The notes beneath the pieces were generated by a model, which worked only from the letters and a program-made list of their open reading frames with translations, ran no database searches and was not told the DNA's origin. A stretch of DNA of 64,000 nucleotides from Eupeodes corollae (Eukaryota > Arthropoda > Insecta > Diptera > Syrphidae), in NCBI RefSeq assembly GCF_945859685.1, contig NC_079147.1, positions 308,014,485 to 308,078,484 on the forward strand. Direction: 5' to 3'. Made by a program: the position numbers and the translations under genes. Shown in pieces: positions 35,351 through 46,217 of this stretch (its first letter is position 1; every line of letters begins with the position of its first letter).

Positions 35351-36655
35351 TATCTCGACAAGAAACATTCCAAACTTTAAAATATTGAAAACGTATACTT
35401 CTCGAAGCTCCTTAAATGAGAATTTTGAAAATATCACTTAGTATTTTTTCAGATATTTAAGTTAATGAAATTTTTGTTTCAAAATGTTCGTCTTAAGTTG
35501 TTGGCCTTTAGTAAGTTTATTTGTTTGTGAGTCTTAATGGATAAGGTACGCTTTGTATACTGTTAAATCATTTTACCCATACCTGCATTCCTTAAGGGCA
35601 TGTCGCATGCAAAAAAATTGATTGGTGCTTTGCGCTTAGCTTTGTAGCGTTCACATTTTTTTAAATATTTAAACGAAATAAACGGGTTTTGATTGAAAAT
35701 ATATTGGGCTAAATATTTATAAAGGAATACAAAATTTAAAAAAATTGTTTGTTCGTTAACAGCACTAGAATCACTAAAAAATCATTAAATTCAGGTAGTT
35801 ACTTGCGAAAATCAATGGGGCAGTGTGTAAAATATAATTTTTTATTTTTTTATATTTTTTTCCAAAAAACAATAAATTTTTATAAATAGTATCGATTTTC
35901 TTTTTTTTTTTATTTATTTATTTATTCCAAGAAAAATTGTAGAAAACTATGAAAAATAGGGCAAATTTGCATTGTGGCATAGGTGCAATATTTGATAAAA
36001 CTTCCAAAGTATAACAGCTAGCTAATTCAATTTAACTTTTTTTCAAATTCTAAATATATGTTCAGATATTTGCTTTTAAATTTTTTTTTTTAAAAATAGT
36101 TATAGTAACTTTTTTAGACAAAAAATCCAAAATGCATTCTTTTTTTCCCAATATTTTTTGCGAATTCATGGGGCGAGCTGATTTTTATTTTTTTAGTTTT
36201 AATTTTTTTTTTTAAAAAAGGACCATATATATTACTCTTACTATCGATTTTGAAAAAAAAAAATATTTGTCGCAACATAATTAAAAATGCATTTCAATAT
36301 AACAACATTTGTGGTGCAATTGTGAGGGATTGGGAGTTTATATAATTGCAAAATATTTTTTTTATTTTTTTTTGGCATTTTGTTTATTCTATTTAAAAAA
36401 GTAAAAAGTTCTTGCGTCTACTGTTTATTTAATTTAATTTTTATAAAAGAGGTCTATTTTGCATTTTTTAACAACAAATTTCTTTGTAAACGCACACAAT
36501 GAAGTTTCCAGTTCCCAAGAATGCCACTGCATCTCAGCGCTCAAGAAGAGAATTCTTTGCAAAAGAATTTTGCCCGCCCATCCTCTCTCAGATTTTTTTT
36601 TTGTTGTTGGTCTCATGGCTCATTTAGTTTTTGTATTCTTTGTTTTGCTTGCGGT
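35351..36655. other. T-rich non-coding stretch
   Basis: Very AT-rich with many T and A runs, especially 35,820-36,400. No coding or transposon motif. The open frames near 36,430-36,720 are T-run artefacts that cross the boundary of the hAT-like element. Confidence 0.5.
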
Positions 36656-37203
36656 CAGAGATGGCAGAAATGCGATTTTTTTTTATTTACTACATTTGCT
36701 ACGTCTGCTACATAAATGAGGTAGTTAATGTAATTAAATGTAGTTAACGTAGTTTAATGTAGCAGACGTAGCGGTAGTCGTCAAAACGTAGTTTGAAATG
36801 TCTATTCAACCACCAAATCGACAAATTGCATCTAAAAGATGTGCAAGTGTGAAAAACTAACTCTCGTCGTCGGATACACTATACTCTTAAAATAAACGAC
36901 AAAAATAAAACAGATGATTATTAAATTTGCATTTTTCTTTCATAAAACTTCGAATTACTGGATTTAGTTCATTTACGCAAGATATTTGGTTCTTATGTAT
37001 AGTTCAGTGTTTTTCACTCGTTAGTCGTTACTTATTAACTCGTTTTTTTTAAATTCTTTTTGAAATTTAACGTTTTTTGTGAAGGAAGCACACGTAACAA
37101 ATGTAGGGTAGTTAATGAAACAAATCAAACGTGTAGTTTATCCAATTAACTACACGTAGTTTACCGAGTAGATTACCTGACGTAATCTACTCTGCCATCT
37201 CTA
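36656..37203. mobile_element. hAT-like MITE, 548 bp, with 8-bp target duplication
   Basis: The left end is CAGAGATGGCAGAAATG and the right end, read inward from 37203, is TAGAGATGGCAGAGTAGATT; AGAGATGGCAGA is shared as a 12-bp inverted repeat. The 8-bp CTTGCGGT lies immediately outside both ends (36648-36655 and 37204-37211). An 8-bp duplication with CAGAG-type ends fits the hAT superfamily. Inside, GCTACGTCTGCTACAT (36698-36713) and its exact inverse complement (36757-36772) form a subterminal hairpin, and TGTAGTTAA/ACGTAGTTTA words recur near both ends, as hAT subterminal binding motifs do. There is no transposase, so it is a non-autonomous element. The sharp TSD suggests a fairly recent insertion. 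Confidence 0.9.
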
Positions 37204-37499
37204 CTTGCGGTATACAATAACAGAAAATACAACAAAAAAAAAGACTTTTCTTAGAAATATTTTTTTTTCCAGTATGTGGTATGATGTAAGGTCATGGACT
37301 CGTGATTTGGGTGTTACGTAGTCAATCGTATACGCAGAATTTGATTTTTGGTTCAACTTTCGGCAAGTTTTGTGGTTGCACATTGTAGTGTAGGTATAAA
37401 AAAGGGTAAAGAGGTATTGTAGGTATCGTGAATTCGCTGTCATATATTTTGTTTTCTTGATTTTTTTTTGCGTACTATCACTCCCGGGTATTGCATTTT

Positions 37500-38560
37500 T
37501 TTTAACTTCCCATAGGAAGTTATTATAATGGGTCCGATTTGTCAAATTGAAAATTTTGACATTTTTCGACGTTTCAAGGTCCCTAGAGTCGAAATAAAAG
37601 ATTTTTAGAAAGATGTCTGTGCGTGCGTGTGTACGTACGTTCATACGTCCGTACGTCCGTACGTTCGCTACGTTTTTTTGTCGTCCATAGCTCAAGAACC
37701 AGAAGAGATATCGACTTCAAATAAATTTTGCTATACAGATAATAAGGCAGAAAGATGCAGAAAGGGCTCTCAAGAATATTGCGTAGGTGGTTTTTTTACC
37801 ATAGCAGTTTGAAAAAAAGGTGAAAATTTTGGTTAACCCTAAATATCTTACGAACCAAAAACGCTAGAGACTTGAATTAAATTTTATATAATATATTGTA
37901 ACGTGATATCAACCAAGTATATTTTTTGAAAAAAATCCATTTAACGGTTTTTTTATAAATCAAAAAACTGAAAAAAAAATGTGTCACCTACCAAATTTTA
38001 CGACTAAAATATGATTTAATCTCCAAAACAATTTTGTGCAACGAAAAACAATGTTTTTGAAATTTGATAAAATTTTGAGAAAAATCGAATTGACAGTTTT
38101 TTTTGTACAAAATAAAAATCTAAAAAAACTTTACTCAAAGTTGGTAAAAATTGAATATCGATTCAAATATCTTTTCAAAAAGTTGAAATATTGGATTCAA
38201 ACTAATTTTATCTTATATGAAATATTGTTTTCATCATTTGATAGAAATTTGAAGAAAATCTCATTGACAGTTTTTTTTACAAAAAATAAAACTCAAAAAA
38301 AAAAAACAATACTAAAACTTGGTAAACATTTACTTTCGACTCAAATAGCTTTTCAAAAATTAAAAATATTGGCTTCAAACCTTTTTTTATTTCACAGAAA
38401 ATATTGTTTTCGATATTTAGTGATTTTTATATAAAAATCCATCAGTCCATTTTTTCATAAAAATAAAATCTACAAAAAATAAAACGCAAATTTGCTAAAA
38501 ATTGATAGACAAACTTTTAAGCAAGACAAATCGACAGACGTGATGGGAAGTTATCAGTGT
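37500..38560 (+). repeat. Family A repeat, copy A5 (left arm of a palindromic pair)
   Basis: Plus copy with all the blocks. Palindromic terminus AACTTCCCATAGGAAGTT at 37504-37521; TTTTCGACGTTTCAAGGTCC; a CGTAC-rich tract at 37618-37672; CTCAAGAACCAGAAGAGATA; GATAATAAGGCAGAAAGATG; CTTACGAACCAAAAACGC. About three satellite monomers follow (38,060-38,420), then the second terminus near 38,540 with GATGGGAAGTTATCAGTGTG. Only 25-30 bp separate it from the oppositely oriented copy A6. Confidence 0.88.
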
Positions 38561-38584
38561 GCACAATCCTGTCAAACTATTTCA

Positions 38585-39945
38585 AAAAAGATGCTAGGAT
38601 GTGACCCACACTTATAACTTCCTATCCCGTCTGTCAATTTGTCTTGCTTAAAAGTTTGTCTATATGTACTCGTATCAATTTTGACCAAATTTGCGTACTA
38701 TTTTTTGTAGATTTTATTTTTTTATGAACAAACGGACTGTTGGATTTTTATATAAAAATGAAATGAAAAGAGTTTTGAATCGATATTCAATTTTTACCAA
38801 CTTTGAGTAAAGTTTTTTAGATTTTTATTTTGTATAAAAAAAACTGTCAATTCAATTTTCTCAACATTGTTGATAACAATATTTCTTATAAGATAAAAAA
38901 AGTTTGATGCCTAAATTTCAACTTTTTGAAAAGATATTTGAATCGATATTCAATTTTTACCAATTTTTGTTAATTTTTTTCGGTTTTTAATTTTTTGTAA
39001 ACAAACTGTGAATTCGATTTTTCTCAAAATTTTATTAAATGTTGACAACAATATTTTTTGAAAGATAAAAGTAAATTAAAGCCAATATATCAAAGTTTGG
39101 AAAAGATATTTGAGTCGAAAATCAATTTTTACCAACTTTTGTTAATTTTTTTCGGTTTTTAATTTTTTGTAAACAAACTGTGAATTCGATTTTTCTCAAA
39201 ATTTTATTAAATGTTGACAACAATATTTTTTGAAAGATAAAAGTAAATTAAAGCCAATATATCAAAGTTTTGAAAAGATATTTGAGTCGAGAGTCAATTT
39301 TTACCAACTTTTATTAATTTTTGTTTAGGTTTTTATTTTTTATAAAAAAAACTGTCAATTCGATTTTTCTCAAAATTTTATCAGATTTGAAAAACATTAT
39401 TTTTCATTGCACAAAATTGTTTTGGAGATGAAATCATATTTTAGTCGTAAAATTTGGTAGGTGACACATATTTTTTCAGTTTTTTGATTTATAAAAAACC
39501 GTTAAATGGATTTTTTTCAAAAAAAAACTTGGTTGATATCACGTTACAATATATTATATAAAATTTAATTCAAGTCTCTAGCGTTTTTGGTTCGAAAGAT
39601 ATTTAGGGTTATCCAAAATTTTCACCTTTTTTTTTAAACTGCTATGGTAAAAAAAACACCTACGCAATTTTCTTGAGAGCCCTTTCTGCAGCTTTCTGCC
39701 TTATTATCTGTATAACAAAATTTATTTGAAGTCGATATCTCTTCTGGTTCTTGAGCTATGGACGACGAAAAAACGTCGCGAAAGTTCGGACGTACGAACG
39801 TACGTACACACGCACGCACAACCATGTTTCTAAAAACCTTTTATTTTGACTCTAGGGACCTTGAAACCTCGAGAAATGTCAAAATTTTCAATTTGAGAAA
39901 TCGGACCCATTACAATAATTTCCAATGGGAAGTAAAAAAATATTA
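38585..39945 (-). repeat. Family A repeat, copy A6 (right arm of a palindromic pair)
   Basis: Minus copy. It starts with GCTAGGATGTGACCCACAC and AACTTCCTATCCCGTCTGTC. It then has five or more satellite monomers (38,700-39,400), the GGTTCGAAAGATATTTAGGG and AAACTGCTATGG blocks, GCAATTTTCTTGAGAGCC, CTTGAGCTATGGACGACG, a CGTAC-rich tract at 39787-39822, and the outer block with GAAACCTCGAGAAATGTC, ending near a worn TTCCAATGGGAAG at 39920-39932. It contains the near-identical monomer pair noted separately. The larger monomer number explains its greater length than A5. Confidence 0.88.
38969..39312. repeat. Two near-identical 172-bp satellite monomers inside A6
   Basis: The segment starting at 38969 (GTTAATTTTTTTCGGTTTTT) is repeated from 39141 with almost no change for about 160 bp. 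This fixes the monomer length at 172 bp. Neighbouring monomers are far more diverged, so this pair is a recent local duplication. Confidence 0.9.
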
Positions 39946-42014
39946 AAATAAAATAGGTATTTTCAATAATTAGAAAATGTCGACCAAAAAAAGAAATTCA
40001 AGAAAAAAACATCTCCTTCGATAGCAAAATACCCACTTGCTTTATAAAATTCGAACCATATGCAAAAGACAACAACAAATCTACCTAACTAGCCATACAA
40101 AAAAAAACCGGTTTATCATGCAAAGTTGTTCTATTTCTTATTTCTTTGATTGGCTGCTTGTGCGGAAATATATCCCTCGCTCTGAGAGACAAAAAAGATC
40201 AAGAGGCAAATATAGAGTAATTGGAAATTCAAATTTTGAATTTGATAATGAAGAGAGTAACGATCTTTCACTAATACATTCAAATTCATTTACATGAGTT
40301 CTGAGTTCGCTTCTGCGGGAGACATACCCTTAAGAGTTGTCAAAAGTTCTTAACAACATTATCTCGTATGTGCTAATTATACTCAATTAAATGTACAAAT
40401 AACATCGAAATAATTTACATTGTGTTTTCAATTAATGTGTACATATAGCAGATGAATAAAATAAAATTAAAAAAAAAAAATAACGAAACACTGACGATGC
40501 TGAACTGTACTGAGCCTCTATACCGCCAGACCTACTGTCACACATTATAAAACCCAAGAAAGGGGGCCCGGGTTAGGCGAGGACGAAGCGATTCTGTTAA
40601 TCTCTCTGTGCGATAGCGTAGCAGACACTCTTACTCGCGCGCGAATTTACCCCCTTTAAACTTTCGCGACCCTTAGGCTTGTAAAAAATAAAAAAATGTA
40701 AATATTTCCGAATGCATACACAACAGAGAACGCGCATTTACATACCTACAAACAATATACACGCTTGAGTGTCTCGAGATAACTTCCAATTAAGCGCTTA
40801 TAATTTAATTTACATACTTAGTCAGTCCGCGCTGTGCCTGTGCCTGATGTGCCAACTGTGAAGACCGAAGAGCTGAAGAACAGAAGAGCCTGAGCAGGGC
40901 AGAGCAGAGGAGCATTTATATGTTCTAGAACATGTGTATAGCAGATCGGAAGGATTGCCATTGCCATAGCCATCACCAGAATTGATGTTTGTCATCCTTA
41001 TTCTGTTCTCTGCTCATTGTGATATAAGGGTTGGGGGTGTTGTTGGGTGGTTGGGTGGTTGGGAGGTCGATTGTTGGGAGGGAGTGAGGACTAATGGGGC
41101 TTTAGGTTGAACTGCTGAACAAATATATTGCGGAGAGTGCTGGTTAAATATAAAACACATACTAAAACGTTAAGTATTATTTGCACATACATTTGCACAC
41201 ACATTTATAAATATATGGGGGTTGGTTGAATACGCTTACACATTACACACATATATGCCCATATATGGGGTGGTTATGGCAGAGAGAATCAGAGAATATG
41301 TAATTACACGACAGAAGAAGAACGATTTTTTCCACTCGGGCGATATTTAATCAATGTTAAAGGTTATTTTTAGAAAGAACATAATTAATTTTTGTTTTAA
41401 GGAAAGATTCGTTATATTCTATTCGTAAATATGTAGAAGATACACAGCATACAACATACGCTATGCTCATCATATCAAGAAAGCAACAATAACAAAAAAG
41501 AAGCAATATTAGGGGTGGAAGTGACATATGATTAATTTATGTAAGAAACAATTATTTTTTTGAACTTTAATCATAGAGATTGTGGCGGAGACATCAAACA
41601 TATAAAATTAAAGCATAAACAAGGATTTGTATCATTATTGCATAGTGGTTAAAGGGTTTAAACATTTAACTTGGAAAATGAATATTATGTAAATCGCATC
41701 ATCACACACATGTTGGGTAGGGGGCTGAGGGTTGATTTTTGTTTCGTGGTTCGTTTATTTTGATAACGCTAGAATTGCGATTGAAAATAGTTATGAATCA
41801 TTTGGAATGGCATTGAAATTATCCCCTTTAATGTACGGCGGAGAGAGGTGTGGATACAAAAATCTTAATTTTAATAGATGAATATGGGAAGAAGGGCACA
41901 ATTTTGTAATAGTATTTTGCTGCTCGAATACGAGTTGATATGTAGCTAGAAATTAGAGAAGTAAGGCCACAGATAAAAAGACTAAAAAATTAGAAGTGAA
42001 ATATCGAATTGAAG
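39946..42014. other. No gene recognised; less AT-rich island with possible regulatory sequence
   Basis: From about 40,480 to 41,300 composition is clearly more balanced than in the surrounding transposon-rich DNA, with GCGCGCGAATTTACCCCC near 40640-40660 and a GGTTG-repeat at 41042-41065. A TCAGTC initiator-like hexamer lies at 40821-40826 with TATAATTT about 25 bp upstream. That is suggestive but far from proof of a promoter. No exon was recognised. Confidence 0.35.
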
Positions 42015-42300
42015 TATTTTTAACTTCCTAAAGAAACCGATTTTTCGAAATACAAAATTTCACATTTCTCGAGTTGTTTTCAAAGACCCTAGAATCTTAA
42101 TCTTAGTTTTTTAGAAAGTTGTCTGTGTGTATAAACTTTCGTTTATTTCTATGTCCTTTTGGGGTACCTTTATGCATTTGCAATGTCTTAAAAACCGACA
42201 GAAATATCGACTTCAAATAAAACTCGGTTTACAGATAATGAAATTAAAGTATACAGAAAGGACTTAACAAAATTAGACCGGAGAAATTATTTTCCTTAAC
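42015..42300 (+). repeat. Family A repeat, copy A7 (outer part only, diverged)
   Basis: Plus orientation. It shows a worn TAACTTCCTAAAG terminus, then CATTTCTCGAGTTGTTTTCA, CCCTAGAATCTTAATCTTAG, TCTTAAAAACCGACAGAAAT, ATCGACTTCAAATAAAACTC and CAGATAATGAAATTAAAG. The block order is the same as in A5 but the identity is much lower. The satellite part is absent. Confidence 0.65.
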
Positions 42301-42339
42301 ATCTCATACAAAATTTTCACTGACGTACGGTTCAGTTTG

Positions 42340-43000
42340 TGCCATAAGAAATTAGTTATTATCGTTATGTGGCGCTCGCTGTTGACGGTGACCGCCTCAC
42401 CAACGTCGTTTTCAAAAAAGTACGGACCAATTACGCCACCGGCCCAAAATCCATATCAAACGGTAACTTTTTGAGCAAGAATTATCACCTGGTGCACCTC
42501 ACCCAACACACCCATTCATCCAAAAATGGACTTCTTCACTAAAGATTTGTATTGGGACAAAATTGGGGTTCTCTTCCAAACGATTCGAAGCCCAGACAGT
42601 GAACAAACGGGCGTTGTCTGAAGTCATGAACTTTAAGCTCATGGATCAGTTGGATCCTGTACGGCTACAGGCCCAAGTCCCCCCGCAAAATTCACTAGAA
42701 GCTGAGTTCATGTGCACGGCGAGGAATAGACTGCCTCGGGTTTTAAGCTGATCTTGAATTCCTTGAACGTACTGGTGTTGGCTGATTAATTACTGAACCG
42801 ATCATTTTAAATTTGGCCTACAAATGTTGAAAAGTAAACTATGAAGACCCACAACGTCTACCGTAAAATGGGCGCAATACGCGCATCGTATGCGTTAAAG
42901 AACACTCATTTTGATAATAAAGTTTTATCACTTGAACGTTCTGTTCAAACGTGTAACTTGTCATGATGACTTTGCATAAGCAACTGAATAATAAACAAAG
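42340..43000 (-). pseudogene. DUF4817-type transposase, N-terminal and first catalytic part
   Basis: On the minus strand, near 42505-42620, the order is RLFTVWASNRLEENPNFV then IFSEEVHFWMNGCVG, the equivalent of the RRIFSEWALEKL...ILFSDEAHFWLNGYVN segment of the copy at 23785-24506, with the catalytic Asp replaced by Glu. The VTVNGERH-like block is seen near 42365-42390, and worn N-terminal sequence extends to about 43000. Many stops. It is truncated before the second catalytic Asp. Confidence 0.7.
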
Positions 43001-43179
43001 GATTTGACAGATGTCACCACAAACCGCTCTTATTAAAAACTATATATTCACATTACAAGAGATCTTGGAAAACCCCAAAGAAAATTGAATGGATGCCCTC
43101 ATCTTTTCATCGAGTTCAAGGTCGCAAAATTGCTCGTTTGTGCAGGATACCTATGAAGCATTCACGCTGGTCTATAAAT

Positions 43180-43825
43180 TAATAATTAATAAATAAAATG
43201 TCGATGTCGAAAAAGGATTAAAAAAGGTGATGCGCTTTTATTCGAGTTCCTTAGCATCGTCCTTAAGAGAATAGTGCAGAGCTAACACGTCAACACCAGA
43301 GGCACTATCTTTCAAAAGTTTGTCCAATTATTGGCTTATACTGATGACATTGAAAAAATCGGAAGAACTCAGCATAATGTCAATGGGGCTTTTATGGCTA
43401 TTGAAGAAGAGGCGACAAAAATAAGTTCATCGCTTAGTAAGGGCAAAAGAAAGTACAATATGTCATCAAGAAAAGACCCGCTACACTGACCCGTCGACGT
43501 CTCGGTTAAAGCGTCACCATCAACAGACGTAACTTTGAGGTACTTAAAGGCTTTTTTCTACCTAAGATCTGATATGAATGTAGGAAACAACACCACATAA
43601 GAGTCCAACGACTAAGATGGTCAAGTAGAGCGTATGAAAACCAATGCTCCGCCCCGGAAATTCTTTGAATCAACGTCCACAGGACATACCAGCGGATCAA
43701 GTAAAAGTGATATCACCAAACTTGGAGTGCGTAACTGGAAGATATCTGCAGCTAAAGATCGAGTTAGATGAATAAGTTTGTTGGCTGATATCCTAATTTA
43801 CACAAGAGAGGACTGTTGCGCCACT
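43180..43825 (+). pseudogene. Non-LTR retrotransposon RT/C-terminus with SINE-like 3' end
   Basis: From N to C: a worn KGLRQGDAL then FEFLSIVLKRIVQS (43215-43275); NTRGTIFQKFVQLLAYTDDI (43293-43352), in which YTDD stands in for the YADD active-site box; a block with MAIEEEATKISSSLSKGK; SSRKDPLH; worn sequence to a block with RLRWSSRAYENQ (43612-43645, frame-shifted); then ITKLGVRNWKISAAKDRVR (about 43712-43768), the usual last motif of this LINE type. It is shortened by an internal deletion between the palm and the RLRW block. The 3' end GGACTGTTGCGCCAC at 43810-43824 is identical to the 3' end of the SINE family. Confidence 0.8.
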
Positions 43826-43974
43826 TTAAGTCATTTTAAAAAAATTAATAAGTTTAAAAAATATCAACGAAAACTTGGGTTTATAAATTATAAAAGTAAG
43901 AAAACATCCTTTGATGTTTTAATCTGCAAAACATAGATTACACAAAGTTAATACCTCCACTACTGGTCTCGAAA

Positions 43975-44060
43975 TAGGACCTCTAAAAATTGGCGTCCGA
44001 ACGTATGAAAAAAGTCAAAATTTTCAATTTGACAAATCGGACAGATAACAATAATTTAAC
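43975..44060 (-). repeat. Family A repeat, copy A8 (outer-end fragment)
   Basis: A short, diverged match to the outer block: CGTCCGAACGTATG, then GTCAAAATTTTCAATTTGAC, AAATCGGACAGATAACAATA. No satellite part. Confidence 0.55.
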
Positions 44061-44314
44061 CTTAATTTAATTTAAGGATTATGCAATAAATTTGTCCACA
44101 AATCTTTCCAAATAATGCTTTCACATTCAAGAATTTCTTCTGTACAGGATTCCTCCTCCTCAAAACTATAATTTTGGGACTAATCTCTGCACCGATTTTT
44201 GAATATGCTATAGTTTTAATAAAAAAAAAAACCTTTTAAAAATTCAAATATTTCTACAAGTCATAAGGATGTTGTGATCTTAAGAATAATACTCACTCAA
44301 ATGGAGTGCATAAG

Positions 44315-44453
44315 CTATCAATTGATAAATACCAAAGTTCAATATTTAAGCTATGATAATTGAGAGTATTGCAGGCTACATAAGAAAAACGTGCAATTAT
44401 CAAAAGTGGACTTAAAGAACAAATTTCAATACTTACCAAATATCAATTGATAG
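44315..44453. repeat. Short inverted repeat built on a palindrome
   Basis: CTATCAATTGATA (44315-44327) and its inverse complement (44441-44453) enclose about 113 bp. The core TATCAATTGATA is itself a perfect palindrome. It may be a small MITE, but no target duplication is visible. Confidence 0.5.
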
Positions 44454-46176
44454 TTGATACTTGCAACAGGAGTGAAATTAAATTCCGTTGTTGCAACTGA
44501 AAACACCTTTCATAAACATTTGATTGCATCCTTAAGGTTGAAAAGTAATGGGAAAATTGTTTACCTTTACAATTCTTGAGAACCAAGTCCTGTTTCGAAG
44601 CTCTTGTTTCATTTTTAAATTGTCTTCATCTTTACATTTTAACTCAAGCATGCATAAATTGATTTCTTCGTTTCCAGTAAGTGTGTAACTTCAAATTACA
44701 AGTCTTACTCAAATATTTACAACATTTCAGGGAAATCCGTTTTGTGTACATTGGAACAAGAAGTTTTGTGTGGCTTGTGGGTATTTTTTTTTCTTCAATA
44801 TACAAAAATCATCACAATAGAAACTGAATAAATTCGTAAGATAAAAGATAACCTACGATTTATCAAGAAAAAAAAAGAACAAAATAAGAATAAAAGGACA
44901 CAACCCAACATTGTGTGCATAATTTATCTCATTTTACCTAGAAACTAGATACTTTTTTCTTGTCTTCAGGGAAGGAATACCCTGCTGAACCCTTTTCTGT
45001 GACATCCAACACCTCGGTTAGGTACAGAAAATAACTTCCCTAATTTCTATAGTGACCAAAAATTTAAGGCTAATTAGATCAAAGAAACAGAAGAGAACAG
45101 AACAGGATGGCAATGGCAATGGCATCAACTACTGGCAAATTGAAATCCTGTTGTTCGAGTGCACTCATAAATTTGTGGTAATTTATATGTCATCTTTGGG
45201 ACTATGGATTTTGGGATTGGGTTTGGGTTTAGGTATGGGGTTCTTCTGATGGCTTCATGAAGATGATGACAATGGCAATGGGTTGGGATGGGATGAAAGA
45301 TGCAACGTGATTTGTGAACGAGTTTTCCATTTCCACTTCCAGTTGACAAAACTACTAGGTACGAGTACGTAGTACTGGTCGACCGTTCGGCGACGACAAC
45401 GACGGACATCGACTTTCTTGGGTGAAATTGAATCATTCAAATGAATTCAGGTTCCAAAATGAAGAGAAACAAAACAAAAATACAAATTCACAAAAAAAGC
45501 ATCAAAAAACACAACCTACCTTCTATGAAAATCCAGAATAAGACAAAATAAGTTTCCCAATGATTGACACGAACGGAACAGCCAAATCGGCCTCTTTGGG
45601 TCCGTTCCTTTTTATACCAGAAATCTATAGGGAATTATGGAAATTTTGGTCGTCTTTTCTTCTTCGTCTATCATGGGGTTATGTTGGCTCGGGTTCCGTT
45701 GCTGGGCAGCTGCAATAGGACAGTCAAGTCGATACTCATGGTGCGGTGGTGGGATGAAGATGAAGAATCTGTGTGATGTGCTTGTGCATCTGTGACTACG
45801 AGACCCGCATACGAAATTAGGGGACGCCTCTTCTTTGGCCAGAGTTTGATTTTAGTTTATGGCACTGGGCTTTGGTTAAAGATTTGGTTTCCAACGGTGT
45901 GGTGAGGCGACGGCATGCACCAGCAACAGCAACGGCGACAGAGAAATATGTCCACCGCACAGATGAATCTCTCTTCTTTGAGACTTTGGTGAAGCTGTTG
46001 TCTGACCAAAAAAAAAACGAAGACTATCTATCCAATAAAACCGAACCAAAAAATAAGACGAAAGATACAAGATACAGGGAAACTGGATTTACAAGTTGTG
46101 TGATCTGTAGATTCTGCTTTATGCACGTGATTCGATGCAATTTAGGAGATAAAAGTCTGTCAAGGCGGTGTTAGAG

Positions 46177-46217
46177 CTGCTGCTGCTGTTCCTACTGCTG
46201 CTGCTCTTACTGTTGCT
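46177..46217 (+). repeat. CTG trinucleotide-rich tract
   Basis: Imperfect CTG repeats (CTGCTGCTGCTG, CTGCTGCTGCTC, CTGTTGCTGG). No coding frame supports it. Confidence 0.75.

Noticed and set aside
36459..36719. 86-codon plus-strand hydrophobic frame
   Set aside because: Crosses the exact boundary of the hAT-like insertion and is driven by T runs.
45125..45436. 103-codon minus-strand frame in the balanced-composition island
   Set aside because: Overlaps other open frames on both strands, has His/Pro simple-repeat composition, and shows no motif or splice context.
45872..46174. 100-codon plus-strand frame
   Set aside because: Fully overlapped by a minus-strand frame and without any recognisable domain.
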